From Acetobacteraceae bacterium (GTDB taxonomy: Bacteria; Pseudomonadota; Alphaproteobacteria; Acetobacterales; Acetobacteraceae): 6,486 nt of DNA. Under the pieces are notes generated by a model, which saw nothing but the letters and a program-made list of their open reading frames with translations, was not told the origin of the DNA and did no database searches. Shown here piece by piece: positions 1 through 4,542 of the stretch. Each line of letters starts with the position of its first letter. Positions within the stretch are counted from its first letter, which is position 1. The stretch is taken from contig JANXRT010000518.1 of assembly GCA_025356735.1 (NCBI GenBank), positions 1-6,486 on the forward strand, given 5' to 3'. The position numbers and the translations under genes are program-made.

Positions 1-579
1 GTTGACGCCGTGATCGAGAGCGAAGGCCAGGTCGGCGCGGTCCTTGGCGGTCAGCGCCGGAATCGGCAGCGCGACATCCGGCACGTTGACGCCCTTGCGG
101 TTGGATAGCGGGCCGCCGACCACGACCTCGGTTTCCAGCCCGTCGCCGCGCTTGCGCAGCACCCGCAGCCGCAGCTTGCCGTCGTCGAGCAGCAGTGAGG
201 TGCCGATCGCTGCCGCCTCGATGATCTCGGGATGCGGCAGGTTGCAGCGCGTGGCGTTGCCCGGTGTCGGGTTGAGGTCGAGCCGGAAGGGCTGGCCGGT
301 CTGCAGATGCACCCGGCCGCCAGCGAACTCGCCGACCCGCAGCTTCGGCCCCTGAACATCGGCCAGGATGCCGATCGGGCGGTCGAATTTGTCCTCCAGT
401 TCTCGGATCAGGCGAAACCGCTCGGCGTGGTCCTCATAGGTGCCGTGGGAGAAGTTAAGGCGAAACACGTCGGCGCCGGCCTGGAACAGGCGCGCGAGGA
501 TGTCGGCTGTGGAGGAGGCAGGGCCGAGTGTGGCGATGATCTTGGTGCGGCGGCGGCGGCGTAGTCTTGGGCGGAGCAT
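1..579 (-). CDS. pyk: Pyruvate kinase, N-terminal part (gene continues past the left edge)
   Basis: Pyruvate kinase transfers phosphate from phosphoenolpyruvate to ADP, giving pyruvate and ATP in the cytoplasm, the last step of glycolysis. Reading leftward from the ATG at 579, 193 codons stay open to the window edge. Visible landmarks are TKIIATLGPAS (residues 12-22), RLNFSHG (40-46, the conserved Arg/Asn/Ser/His of the ATP and potassium site), DVQGPKLR (74-81), then the lid-like B domain, and KGVNVP (162-167) where the chain returns to the barrel. The family is usually about 470-480 residues, so roughly 60% is missing from the window; this is a truncation by the edge, not a broken gene. GAGGAA lies 5 nt before the ATG and supports this start. 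The N-terminus carries five consecutive arginines (7-11). The gene lies downstream of the glycerate kinase on the same strand, with a palindromic repeat between them. Identification is firm; co-transcription with gckA is inferred. Confidence 0.95.
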   Translation of the reverse strand, partial: MLRPRLRRRRRTKIIATLGPASSTADILARLFQAGADVFRLNFSHGTYEDHAERFRLIRELEDKFDRPIGILADVQGPKLRVGEFAGGRVHLQTGQPFRLDLNPTPGNATRCNLPHPEIIEAAAIGTSLLLDDGKLRLRVLRKRGDGLETEVVVGGPLSNRKGVNVPDVALPIPALTAKDRADLAFALDHGVN

Positions 580-584
580 TAAGG

Positions 585-590
585 TTCCTC
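585..590 (-). promoter_or_regulatory. Ribosome binding site of pyk
   Basis: On the minus strand GAGGAA is followed by a 5-nt spacer and the ATG at 579. It fixes the pyk start and lies only 6 nt from the edge of the upstream palindromic repeat, so folding of the repeat RNA could affect ribosome access (inference). Confidence 0.7.
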
Positions 591-596
591 AAGTAT

Positions 597-699
597 GGGG
601 CTCTGCCCCAAACCCCGCCGGGGTAGCGCCCCGGGGACGCATCCGAAAGTAGAGGGTTTCAAAGGGGCGACGGCCCCTTTGCGGGTTTGGGCGGAGCCC
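597..699 (-). repeat. Palindromic GC-rich intergenic repeat, copy A
   Basis: This block fills most of the gap between gckA and pyk. Its outer arms are inverted: GGGCTCTGCCCCAAACCC at 598-615 pairs with 683-699, with one T/C difference and one extra base. Inside are smaller palindromes, including GGGGCTCTGCCCC (597-609), CCCCGCCGGGG (613-623) and an 8-bp perfect stem at 661-680. Read on the minus strand, the pyk-proximal 36 bp (632 to 597) begins GGGGCGCTACCCC and ends GGGGTTTGGGGCAGAGCCCC. The same two blocks occur on the plus strand at 2723-2772 (copy B). I see no coding potential; short open frames through it give Pro/Gly-rich peptides only. It resembles the abundant short intergenic palindromes of some Acetobacteraceae, from memory and not verified. 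It may act as an RNA hairpin, a terminator or attenuator, or a non-autonomous mobile element. Confidence 0.8.
661..680 (-). terminator. Strong GC hairpin in the gckA-pyk gap, possible partial terminator
   Basis: AAAGGGGC (661-668) and GCCCCTTT (673-680) form a perfect 8-bp stem closed by a 4-nt loop. It begins 31 nt beyond the gckA stop. On the minus strand the stem ends in only three T residues followed by GAAA, so this is not a textbook intrinsic terminator. It could equally be an attenuator, an RNA processing site or a stabilising hairpin between the two cistrons. The fold is plain in the sequence; the function is inference. Confidence 0.4.
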
Positions 700-710
700 G
701 TGCTTCTTGC

Positions 711-1991
711 CTACGGCGTTTCAGGTCCGGCGATCAATATGGCGCGCAAGTCGTTAACATTTGTAAGCGTCGGGCCAGTGTGAATGAGGTCGCCGATGGT
801 GTCGAACAAAGTATAGCTGTCGTGGCCGTCGAGAAGGGCGCGAGCATCGAGGCCGGCGCGGCGGAGCGTGTCGGGCAGCACGAACGCGCCGGCGGCGTCC
901 TCCGTGCCGTCGATGCCGTCGGTATCGCCCGCAACCGCCCAGATCCGGTCGGCGCCGTTGAGTGCCACGGCGAGACCGAGCAGGAATTCGGTGTTGCGCC
1001 CGCCGCGGCCGGGTTCGCCGGCGCCAATCGTCACGGTGGACTCGCCGCCGGACAGCAGCACGGCCGGTGGGCGCACCGGGTGGCCGTGGTCGCGTACCGA
1101 GCGCGCGATGCCGGCCATCAAGGTGCCCATCTCGCGCGATTCGCCCTCCAGCGCGTCGCCAAGGATCAGTGGCGTCAATCCGCAGCCGCGAGCCGCCTCG
1201 GCCGCTGCCAGCAGTGCCAGCATCGGCGTGGCGATGAGCTGGAAGGTGGCGTGCGGCAGGCTGCCGGGCTTTGGGGTCTCGTCGATCCCCGCCGCCAGGT
1301 GCGCGGTGACGGAGGCGGGCGGCGCGATGCCGTAGCGCCTGATCAGGGCACGCGCGTCGGCGAAGGTGGAGGCGTCGGCGACGGTGGGGCCGGAGGCGAT
1401 CACCGCCGGATCGTCACCCGGCACGTCGCTGATCGCGAGGGTGAAGACGGAAGCCGGCGCGGCGGTGGCGGCCAGCCTGCCGCCCTTGATTGCCGACAGG
1501 TGCTTCCGCACCACGTTCATCTCGGTGATGGTGGCGCCGCAGGCGAGCAGCGCGCGGTTGACCGCCTGCTTGTCGGCGAGCGTCAGGCCGGGCGCCGGCA
1601 AGGCCAGCAACGCCGAGCCGCCGCCGGAGATCAGCGCCAGCACGAGGTCGTTCGCGGTGAGGTGTTGCACCCGCTCCAGCAGCCGGCGCGCGCCGCGCTC
1701 GCTGTTGGCGTCGGGCACCGGGTGGGAGGCCTCGATGACTTCTATCCGCCGTGTCGGCACGGCGTGGCCGTAGCGGGTGACGACGGTGCCTTCCAGCGCC
1801 ACGTCCGGCCAGGCGGCTTCCAGTGCCGCCGCCATGCAGGCTGCGGACTTGCCGGTGCCGACGACGATGCACTTTCCGGCAGGTTTGTCCGGGAGATGGC
1901 GCGCCAGGACCTGCCACGGGTCGGCAGCGGCCACGGCGGCGTCGAAGATCGTCCGCAGCGCCGTTCTGGCGCGGTCGTCATTCCAATCCAT
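711..1991 (-). CDS. gckA: Glycerate kinase, MOFRL type (GckA/TtuD family)
   Basis: A cytoplasmic kinase that phosphorylates D-glycerate with ATP. Members of this family generally give 2-phosphoglycerate, which enolase converts to phosphoenolpyruvate. The 426-residue length is normal for the family. Motifs in order: VGTGKSA (44-50, with the lysine expected at the active site), EASHPVPD (87-94), LISGGGSALL (120-129), NVVRKHLSAIKGGRLA (158-173), SDVPGDDPAVIASGPT (188-203), and the C-terminal MOFRL domain with LLSGGESTVTI (312-322), GRGGRNTEF (328-336), AGDTDGIDGTEDAAGA (354-369) and TGPTLTNVNDL (405-415). The start at ATG 1991 gives the usual N-terminus; its ribosome site (GAAAG) is weak. The open frame runs on upstream to 2957, but that part is antisense to DUF1244 and gapR and has no family match. 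pyk follows on the same strand, which fits a glycerate-to-pyruvate role. Relatives annotated as hydroxypyruvate reductase TtuD belong to the same family, so the substrate name is less sure than the family. Confidence 0.92.
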   Translation of the reverse strand: MDWNDDRARTALRTIFDAAVAAADPWQVLARHLPDKPAGKCIVVGTGKSAACMAAALEAAWPDVALEGTVVTRYGHAVPTRRIEVIEASHPVPDANSERGARRLLERVQHLTANDLVLALISGGGSALLALPAPGLTLADKQAVNRALLACGATITEMNVVRKHLSAIKGGRLAATAAPASVFTLAISDVPGDDPAVIASGPTVADASTFADARALIRRYGIAPPASVTAHLAAGIDETPKPGSLPHATFQLIATPMLALLAAAEAARGCGLTPLILGDALEGESREMGTLMAGIARSVRDHGHPVRPPAVLLSGGESTVTIGAGEPGRGGRNTEFLLGLAVALNGADRIWAVAGDTDGIDGTEDAAGAFVLPDTLRRAGLDARALLDGHDSYTLFDTIGDLIHTGPTLTNVNDLRAILIAGPETP

Positions 1992-2081
1992 GCGGCGCTT
2001 TCGGAAAACCTCGTTCGGCGCGAGTATGGCGAACCGGGCGCCGCGGCGCCATGTCCATGCTTTCCAACACAGGAGCCCGCG
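1992..2081. other. Divergent intergenic region with a 14-bp perfect palindrome
   Basis: This 90-bp gap separates the divergent starts of gckA and the DUF1244 gene and must hold the promoters of both. GGCGCCGCGGCGCC at 2037-2050 is a perfect palindrome and could be an operator, though such sequences also arise readily in GC-rich DNA. On the minus strand CATACT (2028-2023) is a possible -10 element without a good -35 partner. I see no convincing consensus promoter on either strand. Confidence 0.35.
2071..2075 (+). promoter_or_regulatory. Ribosome binding site of the DUF1244 gene
   Basis: AGGAG sits 6 nt before the ATG at 2082. It decides the start against the ATGs at 2051 and 2057, which are out of frame. 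Confidence 0.7.
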
Positions 2082-2387
2082 ATGGCCGAGATTTCCCAGG
2101 CAACCCAGACCGAGCTGGAAGCCGCCGCGTTCCGCCGGCTGGTCGAGCATCTGCGCCAGCGCACCGACGTGCAGAACATCGATCTGATGAACTTGGCCGG
2201 GTTCTGCCGCAACTGCCTGAGCCGGTGGTATCGCGAGGAAGCGGCCGTTCAGGGGGTGACGATCACCGACCCGGAGGCGCGTGAGACGGTTTATGGGATG
2301 CCCTACAAGGAGTGGCAGGCGAAGTATCAGACCGAGTCCAATCCGATCCAGCAGGCGGCCCTCACCAAGAGCCATCCCGGTCATTGA
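2082..2387 (+). CDS. DUF1244 family protein of unknown function
   Basis: A 101-residue soluble protein with no signal peptide or membrane segment. It matches the DUF1244 family as I know it: an N-terminal helix (residues 5-25), then the near-invariant block RTDVQNIDLMNLAGFCRNC (27-45) running into LSRWY (46-50). A second conserved stretch follows, with ETVYGMPYKEWQAKYQ (68-83) near the C-terminus. C42 and C45 form a CxxC pair that could bind metal or be redox active; no further cysteine exists, so a metal site would need other ligands or oligomerisation. The biochemical role is not known to me. AGGAG supports the ATG. gapR starts 51 bp downstream on the same strand, and I recall this pairing from other alphaproteobacteria, often with pyk, a DUF1036 gene and an N-formylglutamate amidohydrolase nearby. 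The family assignment is strong; any function would be a guess. Confidence 0.9.
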   Translation: MAEISQATQTELEAAAFRRLVEHLRQRTDVQNIDLMNLAGFCRNCLSRWYREEAAVQGVTITDPEARETVYGMPYKEWQAKYQTESNPIQQAALTKSHPGH

Positions 2388-2412
2388 CCGGGCGCACCGC
2401 GAAGCGGTATCT

Positions 2413-2436
2413 GCGCTCCCCCAACCGGGAGGGCGC
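2413..2436 (+). promoter_or_regulatory. Possible Shine-Dalgarno-masking hairpin before gapR
   Basis: GCGCTCCC (2413-2420) can pair with GGGA (2427-2430) and then GCGC (2433-2436), leaving GG as a bulge and CCAACC as loop. The gapR ribosome site GGGAGGG (2427-2433) lies inside the structure, 5 nt before the ATG. A small perfect stem, ACCGC-GAA-GCGGT (2396-2408), lies just upstream. The pairing is visible; translational control is inference. Confidence 0.35.
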
Positions 2437-2438
2437 CG

Positions 2439-2714
2439 ATGGACTCGGATACGGACACCAAACCTGAAGCAAAGGCTGATACCGGCGGAGTCGCGGCCGA
2501 TCGGCTGCGCAGCCTGATCGAGCGGATCGAGCGGCTGGAGGAGGAAAAAAAGGCGCTCGGCAGCGACATCAAAGACATCTTCGCAGAGGCGAAATCCGCC
2601 GGCTTCGACGTCAAGGTGCTGCGCCAGCTGATCCGCATCCGCAAGGAAGAACCCGCCGAGGTCGAAGAACAGGAAACCTTGCTGGACCTGTATCGGCGCG
2701 CCTTGGGCATGTGA
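2439..2714 (+). CDS. gapR: GapR, nucleoid-associated DNA-binding protein (DUF2312)
   Basis: GapR is an essential or near-essential nucleoid protein of alphaproteobacteria. In Caulobacter it binds AT-rich, overtwisted DNA ahead of replication and transcription machinery, clamps it as a tetramer, and stimulates gyrase and topoisomerase IV. The 91-residue product has the family's features: an acidic, variable N-terminus (1-18), a long helix likely to form coiled coil (RLRSLIERIERLEEEKKAL, 22-40, continuing to about 52), the conserved AEAKSAGFDVKVLRQLIRIR (49-68), and the ending EEQETLLDLYRRALGM (76-91). Length matches Caulobacter GapR (about 89). GGGAGGG lies 5 nt before the ATG and supports the start; it is partly within a predicted hairpin. 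The gene follows the DUF1244 gene by 51 bp and is probably co-transcribed. A palindromic repeat begins 8 nt after the stop and likely ends transcription. Confidence 0.94.
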   Translation: MDSDTDTKPEAKADTGGVAADRLRSLIERIERLEEEKKALGSDIKDIFAEAKSAGFDVKVLRQLIRIRKEEPAEVEEQETLLDLYRRALGM

Positions 2715-2722
2715 TGCGTTCT

Positions 2723-2772
2723 GGGGCGCTACCCCAATGCTTGAAGGTGGGCGGGGTTTGGGGCAGCGCCCC
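2723..2772 (+). repeat. Palindromic GC-rich intergenic repeat, copy B, at convergent gene ends
   Basis: The arms GGGGCGCTACCCCAA (2723-2737) and TTGGGGCAGCGCCCC (2758-2772) pair over 15 positions with one mismatch, enclosing a 20-nt loop. The block starts 8 nt after the gapR stop and ends 13 nt before the stop codon of the convergent synthetase gene, so it fills the 71-bp gap. Its first 13 bases equal the minus-strand sequence of copy A (632 to 620), and its last 20 (2753-2772) match copy A (616 to 597) at 19 positions. The inner spacer is 17 bp here and 3 bp in copy A. It has no T-tract, yet a hairpin readable on both strands suits a bidirectional terminator or transcript-end stabiliser (inference). 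Confidence 0.75.
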
Positions 2773-2785
2773 ATGCCTGCTTTCG

Positions 2786-4435
2786 TTACGCTGCAAACCG
2801 CTCTAAAACCGCCTGTCGCCTGATTTTCTGCGTCGGCGTCATTAATCCATTTTCCACGGTAAACGCCGCGACGACGGCATGCCTGCGGATGCGCTCGCGT
2901 ATGGAAAGCCGTTTGTTGACGCGTGATATCGCCTGCGCGATGGCCGTGCCGTCGCACCCCTCGGCGGCGACGACCAGCGCCGACAGGCCGGCCTGGGCCT
3001 CGCCGTTGACCACGGCCTGCTCGATCTCGGGTTCGGCGACCAGCATGCCCTCGATCCGCGCCGGCGAGACGTTGTCGCCGCCCGACAGCACGATCAGGTC
3101 GCGTTTGCGGTCGGTGACGCGGAGGTAGCCGGCGGCATCGAGCGTGCCAATGTCACCGGTGTGCAGCCAGCCGTCGCGGATCACGGCGGCGGTGGCGGCG
3201 GGCTGGCCCCAGTAGCCCGCCATCACCAGGTCGCCGCGCACGAGGATCTCGCCGTCGGCGGCGAGGCGTAATTCGACGCCCTGGAGCACGGTGCCGACGC
3301 TGTCGATGTGGATGGCGTAGGGCGGGTTGGCCGAGATCACCGGCCCGGCCTCGGTCTGGCCGTAGCCTTGCAGGATGCGCAGGCCGAAGGCCAGGAAGAA
3401 CCGGCCGATGTCGGGTTCCAGCCGGGCTCCGCCGCTCATCAGGCCTTTCAGGCGGCCGCCGAACCGGGCGCGAATTTTTCTCCCGACAAGGCGGTCGAGC
3501 ATGGGTGCCAGCAGGCGGTCGGCCGGCGACAGGCTTTTGCCGTCGAGCCGGTCCAGGCCGGTCGCCAGGGCGCGGCGGAACAGCGCTTGGCGCCACCGGG
3601 GTTCGCGGCCGACTTGGTTGAGGATGCGGCCGTGGATGACCTCCAGCACGCGCGGCACCACGGTCATCACGGTTGGACGGATTGCCAGGATGTCGGCGGC
3701 GAGGTGCTCGGCGCCGCGGCAATAGACCAGCTCCGAGCCGATGCTGGTCAGGAAGAACTGCCCGACGGTGTGCTCGTAGGCGTGCGACAGCGGCAGGAAA
3801 GACAGGTAGGTCTCGTTTGCCAGCCGCATCGGACGGAGCAGATCGAAGGCGCCGCGGCAGTTGGACAGGATCGCCGCGTGGGACAGCATGACGCCCTTGG
3901 GCGTACCGCCGGTGCCGGAGGTGTAGATCAGGCAGGCGAGCGCGCCGGGTTCGATGGCTTCCGCCTGGGCGGCCAGCAGATTGAGACCGGGATTGCGAGC
4001 CGGCGGTTTAGCCCAATCGGTGTCATCCAGGATGATCATGCAGGACGCCAGGCCGGTGTCGGACAGCCTTTTCGCCTGGGCGGCGGTGCCGGCGATCGCC
4101 AGGGTGGCGCCGCAGTCGCGCAGCACGTGGGCGTGGTCTTCCGTGGTGTTGCTGGTGTAGGTCGGCACCGGAATGGCGCGGATGGCCATCAGCGCGACCT
4201 CGGCCACGCTGTATTCCGGGCGGTTGTCGGCGACGATGACAACGCGGTCGCCTGGCGCCACGCCGGCAGCGCGAAGCTCGGCCGCGCAGAATGCCGCCAG
4301 CCGGCCGAAGCCGCCCCAGGTGATCGATTTCCAGGCGCCATCACGGTGGAAGCGCAGCATCGGGCGGTCGGGCCAGGCCCTGGCCAGGCCAAGCATCATC
4401 GCCGGCAGGTTGGGGTAGTCGGGATAATCTCGCAC
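2786..4435 (-). CDS. AMP-forming acyl-CoA synthetase (long-chain fatty acid-CoA ligase type)
   Basis: A member of the ANL adenylating superfamily. It would activate a carboxylic acid, probably a fatty acid, with ATP to an acyl-adenylate and then form the acyl-CoA thioester. The 549 residues show the core motifs in order: P-loop YTSGTGGTPKGV (171-182), LSFLPLSHAYE (211-221), LMSGGARLEP (332-341), GYGQTEAGP (357-365), GWLHTGDIG (422-430), the hinge DRKRDLIVLSGGDNVSP (442-458), and the C-terminal MTPTQKIRR (532-540) with the likely catalytic lysine K537. All key residues look intact. The LPLSHAYE stretch and overall layout resemble the long-chain (FAA1/COG1022) branch, but chain length cannot be read from sequence, and the protein is a little shorter than many in that branch. 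Translation starts at GTG 4435 with GAGGG 4 nt upstream; no in-frame ATG exists before the preceding stop. It stands alone, convergent with gapR and divergent from pepF. Confidence 0.88.
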   Translation of the reverse strand: MRDYPDYPNLPAMMLGLARAWPDRPMLRFHRDGAWKSITWGGFGRLAAFCAAELRAAGVAPGDRVVIVADNRPEYSVAEVALMAIRAIPVPTYTSNTTEDHAHVLRDCGATLAIAGTAAQAKRLSDTGLASCMIILDDTDWAKPPARNPGLNLLAAQAEAIEPGALACLIYTSGTGGTPKGVMLSHAAILSNCRGAFDLLRPMRLANETYLSFLPLSHAYEHTVGQFFLTSIGSELVYCRGAEHLAADILAIRPTVMTVVPRVLEVIHGRILNQVGREPRWRQALFRRALATGLDRLDGKSLSPADRLLAPMLDRLVGRKIRARFGGRLKGLMSGGARLEPDIGRFFLAFGLRILQGYGQTEAGPVISANPPYAIHIDSVGTVLQGVELRLAADGEILVRGDLVMAGYWGQPAATAAVIRDGWLHTGDIGTLDAAGYLRVTDRKRDLIVLSGGDNVSPARIEGMLVAEPEIEQAVVNGEAQAGLSALVVAAEGCDGTAIAQAISRVNKRLSIRERIRRHAVVAAFTVENGLMTPTQKIRRQAVLERFAA

Positions 4436-4479
4436 GTCGCCCTCGCATCGAAGTCGGGCGGCTTGTGTCCGGCAACCCT

Positions 4480-4507
4480 TTGACCTCGATGCTGCCTAGC
4501 CTACATG
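4480..4507 (+). promoter_or_regulatory. Weak promoter candidate for pepF
   Basis: TTGACC (4480-4485) is a good -35 element for alphaproteobacterial housekeeping sigma. After a 16-bp spacer comes TACATG (4502-4507), a poor -10 with only three consensus positions. The distance to the pepF ATG at 4543 is reasonable. It lies in the 107-bp gap between the divergent synthetase and pepF genes; I see no clear promoter for the synthetase on the other strand. Confidence 0.3.
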
Positions 4508-4542
4508 AAGGTCGAAGTCAGTAGCACAGGACCGTCCCCCAT

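Noticed and set aside
171..182. Non-consensus P-loop of the acyl-CoA synthetase (Gly where Thr is usual in SGTTG; numbers here are residue positions)
   Set aside because: SGTGG variants are, to my knowledge, common in bacterial members of this branch, and all other motifs are intact, so it is not evidence of inactivity.
597..699. Copy A as a CRISPR unit or insertion sequence
   Set aside because: There is no regular repeat-spacer spacing and no transposase in the window. The element is a self-complementary block, not an array, and no target-site duplication is evident at its edges.
595..783. Short open frames running through repeat copy A (also 440-652) and copy B (2611-2796)
   Set aside because: Their peptides (such as WGSAPNPAG and GALPQTPP) are direct translations of the palindromic repeat and overlap real genes. 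Similar annotated hypothetical proteins probably come from the same kind of repeat.
687..2387. A 566-residue plus-strand open frame spanning gckA antisense and ending with the DUF1244 protein
   Set aside because: Only the last 101 residues from ATG 2082 match a family and have a ribosome site. The rest is antisense to the well-supported glycerate kinase and has the Gly/Arg/Ala-rich look of a GC shadow frame.
1992..2957. Upstream extension of the gckA frame, which stays open to 2957
   Set aside because: It lies antisense to DUF1244 and gapR, matches no domain, and would make a 748-residue protein against a family length of about 420-430.
3308..4483. A 391-residue plus-strand open frame antisense to the acyl-CoA synthetase
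   Set aside because: The opposite strand carries all the adenylating-enzyme motifs; this frame shows none and has shadow-like composition.
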